Shown: in pieces, positions 41,758 through 50,414 of the stretch
Layout: every line of letters starts with the position of its first letter
Numbering within the stretch: position 1 is the first letter of the stretch
Source: CAVQCJ01 sp963849365
GTDB taxonomy: Bacteria > Actinomycetota > Actinomycetes > Prado026
Length of the DNA: 64,000 bases
Assembly: GCA_963849365.1 (NCBI GenBank)
Contig: CAWKHA010000002.1
Span: 1 to 64,000 of the forward strand
Direction: 5' to 3'
Position numbers and translations under genes: made by a program
Notes under the pieces: generated by a model
Database searches by the model: none
What the model saw: the letters and a program-made list of their open reading frames with translations, nothing else
Told to the model about the DNA's origin: nothing

Positions 41758-43538
41758 GGCGTCGCTCCGAGGGTGGACAGGTCGCCCTCGGCCAGCCCCA
41801 GCTCGCGTGCTTTCAGCAGGCGCCGCATGATCTTCCCGCTCTGGGTCTTCGGCAGGTCCGGGTCGAAGGCGATCTCGCGGGGGGCCACCGCCGAACCCAG
41901 GCGCTTGCGGCCGAACCCGAGCAGCTCGCGGCGCAGGTCGTCGGTCGGCGCGTACTCCGGCCGCAGCGTGACGAACGCCTTGACCGCCTCGCCGAAGACC
42001 GGGTCGGGCACCCCGATCACCCCGGCCTCCGCGACCGCCGGGTGCTCCATCAACGCGCTCTCGACCTCGAACGGCCCGATGAGGTGTCCGGCGGACTTGA
42101 TGACGTCGTCGCCACGACCGACGAACCACACGTAGCCGTCGGCGTCGATCCGGGCCAGGTCCCCGGACAGGTACCACGGGCCGGCGAAGCACTTGGCGTA
42201 CCGGTCGGGGGCGCCCAGGTAGGCGCGCATCAGCGACGGCCACGGGGTACGGAGCGCGATCTCGCCCTCCTCGTCAGGGGCGTCGACGAGGACGGGGGCG
42301 CCGTCCGGGCCGAGGACCCGCTCGCCCGTGGCGTCGTGCCGGACGAGGACGATGTCGACACCGGGCACCGGCCGTCCCATGGACCCCGGACGGATCGGTT
42401 CGCTCGCGTAGTTCGCGACCATGATCGCGCCTGTCTCGGTCTGCCACCACGTGTCGTGGATCGGGCGGCCGATCGCCTGCTCGCCCCAGAGCACGACCTC
42501 GGGGTTCAGCGGCTCGCCCACGCTGGCGACGTGACGCAGCCGGGACAGGTCGTGCCCCACGATCGGTGCCGGACCCGCCTTCATCAGCATCCGCAGCGCG
42601 GTCGGGGCCGTGTACCAGACGGTGACCTGCTCGCGCTCCAGCAGTGTGTACCAGCGCGCCACGTCGAACTCGCACTCGTCCACGATGCAGGTGACACCGC
42701 AGGTCAGCGGCGCGACCAGACCGTACGACGTGCCCGTCACCCAGCCCGGGTCCGCCGTGCACCAGAACACGTCGCCGGCGCGCAGGTCCAGCACGGCCCG
42801 GCCGGTGGCGTGGTGGGCGACGACGGCGTCGTGCACGTGCACAGCGCCCTTCGGGGTCCCCGTCGTGCCGCTGGTGAAGTGCACGAACGCCATGTCCTCC
42901 GGGTCCGTCCTGGCGATCTCGTAGTCGGAGGGGGCCGCGTCCATGAGTGGCGCCAGCGGCTGCACGCCCGGCGCGTCGACGCTGTCGGCCCCCGGCCCGA
43001 CCAGCAGGACGTGCTCGAGGTCAGGCAGCTGGTCCCGTACCGGCGCGACCTTGCGCCGGTACGCCGCGGCCGTGGTCAGCAGCACCCGCCCGTGCCCGGC
43101 CTGCAGCCGCTGCCGCACCGGCTCCGGTCCGAAGGCCGAGAACAGCGGCGCCACGACGCAGCGCGCCTTGAGCGTGCCCAGCATCGCGATGTACAGCTCC
43201 GGCAGCCGGCCGCAGAGTCCGAAGACCAGCTGGCCGGGCAGCACGCCGAGGCTTTCCAGCACGTGCGCGAACCTGTTGCTCTGCGCCGCGAGCTGCGCGT
43301 ACGTCAGCTCCCGGTCGACGCCGGCCTCGGACAGGAAGCGCAGCGCGGTGACGTCACCGCGACCGCCGGCGACGTGCCGGTCCACCGCTTCGTACGCAAT
43401 GTTGAGCCCGCCGCCGGGCAGCCCGTCGAGCTCGGCCCGCGCACGGTCCCAGCTGAAGCCTGCCCTGGCTCGCTCGTAGTCGACGAGGTTCGCGGCCGCA
43501 GCCGCCTGAGCATCCTTGGCGATCACACGTCCGCTCAC
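41754..43538 (-). CDS. acs: Acetyl-CoA synthetase (AMP-forming)
   Basis: 594 residues from the GTG at 43538, after CGGAGGGAGCAGGTC; longer starts are open but have no ribosome site. ANL-family adenylating enzyme: FVHFTSGTTGTPKGAVHVHDA is the P-loop, DTWWQTETGAIM the acetate/acyl-site motif typical of acetate enzymes, and LPKTQSGKIMRR carries the catalytic Lys569, whose acetylation usually controls the enzyme. It makes acetyl-CoA from acetate. The length is shorter than E. coli Acs (652) and matches the AcsA form of Gram-positives. First gene of a six-gene operon behind the box at 43601. Confidence 0.92.
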   Translation of the reverse strand: MSGRVIAKDAQAAAAANLVDYERARAGFSWDRARAELDGLPGGGLNIAYEAVDRHVAGGRGDVTALRFLSEAGVDRELTYAQLAAQSNRFAHVLESLGVLPGQLVFGLCGRLPELYIAMLGTLKARCVVAPLFSAFGPEPVRQRLQAGHGRVLLTTAAAYRRKVAPVRDQLPDLEHVLLVGPGADSVDAPGVQPLAPLMDAAPSDYEIARTDPEDMAFVHFTSGTTGTPKGAVHVHDAVVAHHATGRAVLDLRAGDVFWCTADPGWVTGTSYGLVAPLTCGVTCIVDECEFDVARWYTLLEREQVTVWYTAPTALRMLMKAGPAPIVGHDLSRLRHVASVGEPLNPEVVLWGEQAIGRPIHDTWWQTETGAIMVANYASEPIRPGSMGRPVPGVDIVLVRHDATGERVLGPDGAPVLVDAPDEEGEIALRTPWPSLMRAYLGAPDRYAKCFAGPWYLSGDLARIDADGYVWFVGRGDDVIKSAGHLIGPFEVESALMEHPAVAEAGVIGVPDPVFGEAVKAFVTLRPEYAPTDDLRRELLGFGRKRLGSAVAPREIAFDPDLPKTQSGKIMRRLLKARELGLAEGDLSTLGATP

Positions 43539-43600
43539 GACCTGCTCCCTCCGCACCCGGTGCACTGACCAGCACACCCCAGGGCGGACCCGCCCGGACA

Positions 43601-43614
43601 GGGCCGGAGGTCCC
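43601..43614 (-). promoter_or_regulatory. DosR-type box ahead of the acs-PDH-ACP-ppsA operon
   Basis: Minus strand GGGACCTCCGGCCC, near-perfect to GGGACYWWNGNCCC, 62 bp before the acs GTG. The downstream hexamer is weak (TGTGCT at 43576-43571, 24 nt away, lacking the A), so spacing is less convincing than at the other boxes. Confidence 0.65.
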
Positions 43615-43631
43615 CAACGACGTGCGCGGCC

Positions 43632-44429
43632 TCACGTCCCGACGTCGCGGCGCCGGAAGGCCACGACCGACAGCACGAACAGCAGCACGGAACCGGCCAG
43701 CAGGACGGCGGTGTACCCGGGCGACAGCCCGTTGCGCAGCGGGTCGTTCCCGAGCGCCCACTGGAACGGGGTGAACTTGAGCCAGGGCCGCAGCCCGTCG
43801 ACCAACGGGCCGAGCGAGTAGAGCAGGAACGCGGCGAGGGCCAGCGCCACCGCGGCGCCGACGGCCACGGCCCTCCGGCCGGTCAGCGCGCCGCCGAGCA
43901 GCGCCACGCCGGTGTACAGCCAGCCCAGGAGCACGACGGCCGCGCAGGCGCCCAGCAGCTCGACGCCGCCGACCCGGAGGTCGACCGTACGGGCACCGAT
44001 CATGAGCACGAGCCACAGCAGCGCGCCGAGCCCGGCCAACGCGGTCAGCAGCGCCGCCAGCTTGGACAGCACGATCCGGTCCCGGCTCACCGGGAGCGTG
44101 AGCAACAGGTCGGCGGTGCCGCGTTCCTCCTCGACGGCGGTGGCCGACGCGCCCCAGCCGGCCCCGATCCCGATGAAGACGAGCGGGACCATGATGCTGA
44201 ACAGCTCAGCCCCCAGGTAGCCCGGGCCGGAGGTGTAGTCGGTCATCCGGAACATGGTCTTGAAGGCCTCGGGGAAGCTCTCGATCATCTGCGCGGTACC
44301 GGCGGCCGCGCTGCGGATGCTCGGGTAGACCGCGAGCTGCACCGACGACAGCGCGGTGAGGCCGAGCGACCAGCCGACGATGGCCCGCCAGTGGTCACGC
44401 CACGTCTTGACGGTCAGCGTCATCGACAT
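43632..44429 (-). CDS. ABC-2 type transporter permease
   Basis: 265 residues from the ATG at 44429 (MSMTLTVKTWRDHWR), overlapping the end of the ATPase gene by 35 bp. Six membrane segments; the EEERGTADLLLTLPVSRDRIVLSKLAA loop is the cytoplasmic coupling element of the ABC-2 (NatB-like) family. Partner of the ATPase just upstream. Substrate unknown; such pairs usually export drugs, lipids or sodium. Confidence 0.85.
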   Translation of the reverse strand: MSMTLTVKTWRDHWRAIVGWSLGLTALSSVQLAVYPSIRSAAAGTAQMIESFPEAFKTMFRMTDYTSGPGYLGAELFSIMVPLVFIGIGAGWGASATAVEEERGTADLLLTLPVSRDRIVLSKLAALLTALAGLGALLWLVLMIGARTVDLRVGGVELLGACAAVVLLGWLYTGVALLGGALTGRRAVAVGAAVALALAAFLLYSLGPLVDGLRPWLKFTPFQWALGNDPLRNGLSPGYTAVLLAGSVLLFVLSVVAFRRRDVGT

Positions 44430-45327
44430 GGTCCTGCCCTCCCCCAACGTAGCCGAGGAAGATCTCTTCGAGGTCCGGTTCGTGGCTGACGACGTTCACG
44501 ACGCCCTGCTCGACGGCGGCGCGCAGCAGCTCGGCCACGTGCCCGGTCACGACACAGGTCACGACGTCGCCGTGCGCGCTGGCCTCGGTGACACCAGGGA
44601 CTGCCCGGAAGACCGACGGGTCGACGGGGCGGCCGAGGTCCAGGTCCAGCCGGCGGACGGCGCGCTGCTTCAGCGTGCTGATCCGCTCGACCACGACCAG
44701 GTGCCCGTCGACCACGATGCCGACCCGGTCGGCCAGCTGTTCGACCTCCGCCAGCACGTGCGAGGACAGGAACACGCAGGCACCGCGCGCGGTTGCCTCG
44801 CGGACGAGCTCGGTGAACTCCAGCTGCACCAGCGGGTCCAGCCCGGACGTCGGCTCGTCGAGCACCAGCAGGTCCGGCTTGTGCATGAACGCCTGCACGA
44901 CGCCGATCTTCTGCCGGTTGCCCTTGGACAGATCGTGGATGTGCCGGCCGAGGTCCACGTCGAGCCGTTCGGCCAGCTTGGTGATCTCGGCGCCGGGCAC
45001 CCCGCCACGCATCCGGGCCATGAACCGGAGGAACTCGCCGCCGTGCAGGTTCTCGTACATCGCGAGGTCGCCGGGCAGGTAGCCGATGCGGCGGCGCACC
45101 TCGACGCCGCGGCGCTGCGCATCCATACCCAGCAGCTGCGCGCTCCCGCGGGTGGGGTGCAACAGGCCCAGCAGCAGCCGGATCGTGGTGGTCTTGCCGG
45201 CCCCGTTGGGTCCGAGGAAGCCGAACACCTCGCCGGGCCGCACCTGCAGGTCGAGGTCCTCGATGCCGCGCTGCCGGCCGTAGTACTTGGTCAGGCCGTC
45301 GGTCCGCAGGGCCACGTCGTCGGTCAT
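44395..45327 (-). CDS. ABC transporter ATP-binding protein
   Basis: 310 residues from the ATG at 45327. Walker A GFLGPNGAGKTTTIRLLLG, a signature written DLSKGNRQKIGVVQAFMHKP (LSKGN in place of LSGGQ, common in this exporter group), Walker B LLVLDEPTSGLDP and the switch His in FLSSHVLAEVEQLADR. A C-terminal extension of about 90 residues is typical of ABC-2 exporter ATPases. Encoded 16 bp after the USP gene and overlapping the permease, so probably one transcript. Confidence 0.92.
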   Translation of the reverse strand: MTDDVALRTDGLTKYYGRQRGIEDLDLQVRPGEVFGFLGPNGAGKTTTIRLLLGLLHPTRGSAQLLGMDAQRRGVEVRRRIGYLPGDLAMYENLHGGEFLRFMARMRGGVPGAEITKLAERLDVDLGRHIHDLSKGNRQKIGVVQAFMHKPDLLVLDEPTSGLDPLVQLEFTELVREATARGACVFLSSHVLAEVEQLADRVGIVVDGHLVVVERISTLKQRAVRRLDLDLGRPVDPSVFRAVPGVTEASAHGDVVTCVVTGHVAELLRAAVEQGVVNVVSHEPDLEEIFLGYVGGGQDHVDDADRQDVA

Positions 45328-45343
45328 GCCACCACGCCCTCGG

Positions 45344-46237
45344 CTAGCTTCCGTGCGGACGGACGACGGCGACGGCGCAGCGCGCGTGGTTGACGACCGC
45401 GTGGCACACCGACCCCAGCAACAGCGAGCGGAAGCCGCCGCGCCCGCGCGACCCCACCACGACGAGCGCCGCGCCCGGCGAAGCGCCGACCAGTGCCTGG
45501 GCCGGTCCGCCGTGCACGAGCACCTGACGGACCTGCACGTCGGGGTACTTCTCCCGCCAGCCTGCCAGTGCCTCGGACAGGACGCGCAGCTCCCCGCGCT
45601 CGACCTCGGCGAAGAACTCCTGGTCGGGCTCCGGTGCGCTCCGGACCGGGACCTCGTAGTACGGCGCCTCCCAGGCGTGCATCGCGGTGAGGCCGGCCCC
45701 GCGCAGGGACGCCTCCTCGAATGCGAACGCGACGGCGTCCGTCGAGGACTCCGAGCCGTCGATCCCGACGACGACACGGCCCGCCTGCGGACCGGGCGGG
45801 GTGTAGTCCAGCGAGCGCACCACGACGATCGGGCACGGCGCGTAGGTCACGAGCTCCAGGGCCGTCGAGCCGAGCAGCAGCTCGGTGAACGTGCCCAGCC
45901 CGCGGCCGCCGACGACGCCCATCTGCGCCCCGACGAGCTGTTCCATCAGGACCGGGACCGGTGGTCCCTCGATGACGCGGCTGGACACCTCGACGCCTGG
46001 CTGCTCCAGACGCGACTCGTGCTCGGCCGCGAGCAGCATGCGCTCCGCGGCCGCGCGCATCGCGTCCTCGGCCGGACGGACGAACGAGCCGAACCCGGCG
46101 AAGCTCCCGATCGGCTGGAACAGCGCGTGCACGATCAGGACGGACGTGGCCCGCTCGCGGGCGGCCCCCATCGCCCAGGTCAGCGCCACCCGGCTGGACT
46201 CCGAGCCGTCGAAGCCGACGACGATTCTGCTGGCCAT
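45344..46237 (-). CDS. Universal stress protein, tandem USP domains
   Basis: 297 residues from the ATG at 46237 (GGAGGTTGTC upstream). Domain 1: RIVVGFDGSESSRVALTW to VGGRGLGTFTELLLGSTALELV. Domain 2: VVVGIDGSESSTDAVAF to VVVGSRGRGGFRSLLLGSVCHAV. Both ATP loops are intact. It heads a USP-ABC exporter transcript and sits divergent from Hsp20, with two DosR-type boxes between them. Confidence 0.9.
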   Translation of the reverse strand: MASRIVVGFDGSESSRVALTWAMGAARERATSVLIVHALFQPIGSFAGFGSFVRPAEDAMRAAAERMLLAAEHESRLEQPGVEVSSRVIEGPPVPVLMEQLVGAQMGVVGGRGLGTFTELLLGSTALELVTYAPCPIVVVRSLDYTPPGPQAGRVVVGIDGSESSTDAVAFAFEEASLRGAGLTAMHAWEAPYYEVPVRSAPEPDQEFFAEVERGELRVLSEALAGWREKYPDVQVRQVLVHGGPAQALVGASPGAALVVVGSRGRGGFRSLLLGSVCHAVVNHARCAVAVVRPHGS

Positions 46238-46298
46238 GACAACCTCCGGGGCCTCAGGTGCCTGGTCCCAGGGTCCCGCCCGGGTCTGGCGACCGGCA

Positions 46299-46312
46299 GG
46301 GTCTTCAGTCCC
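46299..46312 (-). promoter_or_regulatory. DosR-type box facing USP (45344)
   Basis: GGGTCTTCAGTCCC (plus strand), close to the palindrome with its intact GGGAC half on the minus strand. GACCCT (46275-46270) follows after 23 nt on the minus strand. Confidence 0.6.
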
Positions 46313-46349
46313 ATCGCCGTCCCGGGCCCCGTCGCGCAGCGACGCCGGC

Positions 46350-46363
46350 GGGACCAAAGTCTC
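46350..46363 (+). promoter_or_regulatory. DosR-type box facing Hsp20
   Basis: GGGACCAAAGTCTC, one mismatch. CAGGAT at 46387-46392 follows after 23 nt. The expected transcript would start near 46399, leaving a leader of about 94 nt. Confidence 0.65.
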
Positions 46364-46492
46364 TGCCGGGGCCCGCGTCGCACGCGCAGGATCGAAGGGT
46401 CGGACGCGCTCGCGGATGCACGCGATGCCCGACGCCGTGGGCATTGTGAGCCGTCCGGTGCCCCGGATCGTCGCGTCACACAGGAGGTCGAG

Positions 46493-46915
46493 ATGAACGA
46501 GATCGTTCGCACGTCGGTACGACCAGGCTGGTCGGACCTGGTCGACTGGGTCGAGGGGCTCTCCCCGGCGAGTTTCCGCGCGGGGCCCGGCTCGGTCGCT
46601 ATGCGCGCTGAGGAGTTCGTCCAGGACGGCCGGTACGTCCTGCGCGTCGAGGCTCCCGGCGTCGACCCGGCGAAAGACGTCGAGGTCACCGTCGAGGGCG
46701 ACATGTTGCTGATCCGCGTCGAGCGGCGCGAAGAGGTCAAGGAGGAAAAGAGGTCGGAGTTCCGGTACGGCTCCTTCGAGCGGCGCGCGGTGCTCCCGGT
46801 CCACGTCCGCACGGACGACGTGACCGCGACCTACCGCGACGGCATCCTCGAGGTGTCGGTCGGCATGGAAGAGGCCAAGCCCGAGTCCCGTCACATCCCG
46901 GTACAGGCGGCCTGA
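46493..46915 (+). CDS. Small heat-shock protein (Hsp20/alpha-crystallin)
   Basis: 140 residues from the ATG at 46493, after CAGGAGGTCGAG. The alpha-crystallin domain spans about 40-128 (MRAEEFVQDGRYVLRVEAPGVDP, EVTVEGDMLLIRVERR, EFRYGSFERRAVLP) with the GILEVSVGM signature (AxxxxGxLxV type) and a C-terminal RHIPVQA tail carrying the I-P-V motif used for oligomer assembly. ATP-independent holdase chaperone; the counterpart of DosR-controlled HspX/Acr in mycobacteria. Its 3' end overlaps the convergent P-type ATPase gene by 25 bp. Confidence 0.93.
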   Translation: MNEIVRTSVRPGWSDLVDWVEGLSPASFRAGPGSVAMRAEEFVQDGRYVLRVEAPGVDPAKDVEVTVEGDMLLIRVERREEVKEEKRSEFRYGSFERRAVLPVHVRTDDVTATYRDGILEVSVGMEEAKPESRHIPVQAA

Positions 46916-49690
46916 ACAGGACCGCCGGCGCCGCGTCCCGGGTCATTCCTGCGGGCGCGGCGCCGCACTGCGCGCACCGCTTCGTCGACACCCCAGACCA
47001 GCACCGCGAAGAACGGCAGTAGGGCGAGCTGCCGCGGCGGCGGCAGCGCCATCCCCAGGGCCGCGTCCACCCCGGGAACCAGCACGACCGCCGCTGCGAA
47101 CACCAGCTCGAACGCGATCCCGCCGAGCAGGAGCCGGTTGCTGAACACCCCGACCTGCCACAGCGACGCTCGCTCGGTGCGGGCGGCGAACGCGGTACCG
47201 ACCTGGCAGGCGACGATCCCGAGGAACGTCATGGTCGTCGCCTGCAGGTACGTGTGGTGCAGAGCGCTCCCGGCCGCGACGTCGGCCCCGGGGACCCAGC
47301 CGCCGTCGTGCAGCACCCAGAAGAAGCCGAGCATGACCAGCACGGCCGAGACCCCGCCCAGCAGCAGCCAGGCCCGCAGCAGCAGGTCACGGCGGATGAT
47401 CCGTTCGCTGCGCGGCCGTGGGGACCTGCTCATCGTGCCCGGCTCGGCCGGCTCCCGTCCCAGCGCAAGAGCGGGCAGCGTCTCGGTGAAGATGTCGATG
47501 GCGAGGATCTGCAGCACCGTGAGCGGGAGCGGCACGCGCCCTCCGGAGAGCGCGAAGACCAGGAAGGGGATCACCTCGGGAGTCGCGTGGGCGAAGATGT
47601 AGAGGATGAACTTGCGGACGTTGTCGTAGACCCGCCGTCCCTCGCCGACCGCGGTCACGATCGTGCCGAAGTTGTCGTCGGTCAGCACCATCGTGGACGC
47701 CTCGCGTGCGACGTCCGTCCCGTTCTCCCCCATCGCGACGCCGATGTCGGCACGCCGCAGCGCGGGGGCGTCGTTGACGCCGTCACCGGTCATCGCGACG
47801 ACTTCTCCGGACGCCTGCAGGGCGTCCGCGACGCGCATCTTCATCTCGGCCGAGCTCCTGGCCAGCACCAGCTCCTCGTCGCCGGCCAGGAACTGGTCGA
47901 ACTCCGGCTCGGTGAGCCGGTCGAGGTCGCTCGCGTTCACGGTCACGACGTGGTCCCCCCCGATGCCGACCTGCGTCGCGATCTCGCCCGCGGTGAGGCG
48001 GTGGTCGCCGGTGACGACGATGATCCGGATGCCGGCCCGGTGACAGGCGTCGACCGCGGACCTCACCTCGGGGCGGGGCGGGTCGAACAGCGCGACGACG
48101 CCGAGCAGCGTGAGTCCGCGCTCCACGTCGGAGCGCTCCTCGGGCACCGCCTCCGACTCGAGGCTGCGCTCGGCCGCCGCGATGAGGCGCAGCCCGCGCG
48201 CGGCGTAGCCGCCGACCGCGGCAGTGACCTGGTCGCGGGTGACCGCGTCCAGCGGGCGGGCCGACCCGTCCGCCGCGACGTACGCGACACTGCGCGCCAG
48301 CACGTCCTCCGGGGCGCCTTTCGTATGGACCACGATCCCCCGCGGCTCGGCGTCGACGGTCGTCATCAGCCGGAGCAACGGGTCGAAGTGGAACATCCGC
48401 AGCCGGCTGGCGGTACGGCGGGCGGGGTCGACGTCGGCGCCGAGCCGGCGGGCGGCCTCCAGCAGGGCAACGTCGGTCGGGTCGCCGGTCCCGCGCGGCT
48501 TGGCCGGGTCGAGCTCGGCGGTGTTGCAGCGGGCGAGCGTCTCGGCGAGGCGGTCCCGGACGGTGGCCGGTACCGGGGTGTCCGGCGGTCGCGTCGTCGT
48601 CCAGCTCGCCCTGCAGCGTCCAGGACGAGACCGCTCGCATGCGGTTCTCGGTGAGCGTCCCGGTCTTGTCGGTGCAGATGACGCTCGTCGACCCCAGCGT
48701 CTCGACGGCGCTCAGCCGTTTCACCAGCGCACCCTTGCGGGCCAGCTCGCGTACGGCGACGGCGAGCGCCAGCGTGATCGTCGGGAGCAGGCCCTCGGGC
48801 ACGTTGGCGACGATCAGGCCGATGGCGAAGTTGATCGCGTTCGTGAAGGAAAGGCCCGCGACCAGGGCGCCGAGCGGGATGAAGGCCACCGCCACGACCA
48901 CGGCGACGAGGGCGATCAGCCAGGCCACCCGGCGCACCTGCAGCTCCAGCGGGCTGGGCTCGCGGACCACCCGCTGGGAGAGCGCCGCGATCCGGCCGAG
49001 CTCGGTCTGCATCCCGGTGCGGACGACGAGGGCCACGGCCTCACCGCCGGTGCACGCCGTACCGCTGAAGACGACGTTCGGAGCCTGCAGCAGCGGAACG
49101 CCCGGGTCGGTGGCGGTCGCCGACCGCAGCACCGGCAGCGACTCCCCGGTCAGGGTCGAGGTGTCCAGCTCGACGGCGCCCTCGAGGATGCGGCCGTCGG
49201 CGCACACCCGGTCGCCCTCGGCGAGCAGCAGGACGTCGCCGGGGACCAGGTCGGCTGCGGCGACCTCCAGGCGCAGCCCTTCCCGGCGGACCGCGGCACG
49301 CTGGGGCAGGTACTGCGTCAGCGCCTCGACGGCACGTTCGGTCTGGCGCTCCTGGGCGAACGCGAAGACGGCGTTGAGCAGGATCACGAGGCAGATCGCA
49401 GCGCACAGGATCCACGTGCCGGTGACGGCAGACAGCGCAGCCGCCGTCCACAGCAGCAGGGCGAGCGGGTGGACGAGCTGCTCGCCGAGCTCACGGAACG
49501 GGCTGCGTCGCCCCGTCGCACGCAGCTCGTTGGGCCCGTAGGCGACCAGGCGGCGGGCCGCCTCGCGCGCGGACAGCCCGCGGGGGTCCGTGCGCAGGTC
49601 GCGCATGAGCAGCCGGACCGGCTCGGTGACGTCGACCGGCAGGTCCGGCTCCCCGAGCCGGACCTGCGAGATCTCACGCTGGCCTGGCAC
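46891..49690 (-). pseudogene. P-type cation-transporting ATPase (CtpF-like), frameshifted
   Basis: The N-terminal half starts at the GTG at 49690 and is normal through LLMRDLRTDPRGLS, LDTSTLTGESLPV, VANVPEGLLPTI and the phosphorylation site ICTDKTGTLTEN (Asp341), ending at QGELDDDAT. There the frame shifts by one base (48583-48590). The rest (TVRDRLAETLARCNTAEL, HTKGAPEDVL, MTGDGVNDAPALRRADIGVAMG and six C-terminal membrane helices) continues in the second frame to 46891. The total of 2800 nt is one base over a multiple of three. Type II (Ca/Na/K-type) pump; the DosR regulon contains CtpF of this group. If the shift is real, both halves are non-functional as separate proteins. Confidence 0.85.
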
Positions 49691-49729
49691 GGCTGACCAC
49701 CCCTCGCGGCACGCGGGCGGGTGGCTCCC

Positions 49730-50221
49730 TCAGCCGCGCAAGGACACGGGACGACCCTCGATGGCCGAGATGTCGTCGGCCGCCGTGCCGAGCAGGCGCT
49801 CGGACAGCTGCCGCAGCGCACGGGCCACGGCGATCTCGTCGCCGATCTCCGGCACGTCCTCGTCGCCCGACCGGCGGTGCGCCTTTCCACGCGCATCCAG
49901 GTGCTGGGGCGCCTCGGTGATCAGCACCGCGTGGGCGCTGGTCTCCTCGCCTGCCTCGAAGAGGTCGATCCTGACCTGCCAGGACCGCACGTGCCGCAGC
50001 GGCGCGTGCGCGGCCTCGGCCTCGGGGGTCCCCGGCTCGGCGGACTGCACGAATGCGTCCGGACCGGGGAACACCAGGGCCTGCTGACCGGTGTCGGCCC
50101 ACTGCACCAGGTAGGGCGGAGACCCGTCCTCGTGCCGTACCTCCACGATGCGCCCGTCGCGGACCGGCCCGTCGAGCCTGGTCGCCGCGATGATGATCCT
50201 GTCTCCGACCGAAGCCTTCAT
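49730..50221 (-). CDS. DUF1918-DUF1876 fusion protein
   Basis: 163 residues from the ATG at 50221. Residues 1-58 are DUF1918, an SH3-like barrel (MKASVGDRIII, GRIVEVRHEDGSPPYLVQWADTG). Residues 77-160 are DUF1876 (WQVRIDLFEAGEETSAHAVL, VARALRQLSERLLGTAADDI). In M. tuberculosis these occur as separate DosR-regulon proteins, Rv0569 and Rv1738; the latter resembles ribosome-hibernation factors in fold. A role on ribosomes or nucleic acid in dormancy is an inference. It precedes the frameshifted ATPase by 39 bp and has a DosR-type box upstream. Confidence 0.85.
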   Translation of the reverse strand: MKASVGDRIIIAATRLDGPVRDGRIVEVRHEDGSPPYLVQWADTGQQALVFPGPDAFVQSAEPGTPEAEAAHAPLRHVRSWQVRIDLFEAGEETSAHAVLITEAPQHLDARGKAHRRSGDEDVPEIGDEIAVARALRQLSERLLGTAADDISAIEGRPVSLRG

Positions 50222-50303
50222 GGGACACCACCTTCCATACCCCGTGCCGCCGTCGCGAGCCGGGCCCTGAGGACATCAGACGCCTGATGCCGGCTCGCCA
50301 CCA

Positions 50304-50317
50304 GGTACCAAAGTCCC
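50304..50317 (-). promoter_or_regulatory. DosR-type box facing the DUF1918-DUF1876 gene
   Basis: Minus strand GGGACTTTGGTACC, one mismatch to the palindrome. The downstream hexamer at the standard distance (TCTGAT, 50280-50275) is weak. Confidence 0.6.
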
Positions 50318-50334
50318 CGCCCCGCACCGCAACC

Positions 50335-50348
50335 GGGACCTTCGGCCG
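50335..50348 (+). promoter_or_regulatory. DosR-type box facing the PHP-domain gene
   Basis: GGGACCTTCGGCCG, one mismatch. GAGGGT at 50372-50377 follows after 23 nt. Seventeen bases separate it from the opposing box at 50304-50317. Confidence 0.65.
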
Positions 50349-50414
50349 TGGAGACCGGCCCGGGCGAGGACGAGGGTGGGAAGCCGGGGTCCGTCGCAAG
50401 TCTTGGAGGGGTCG

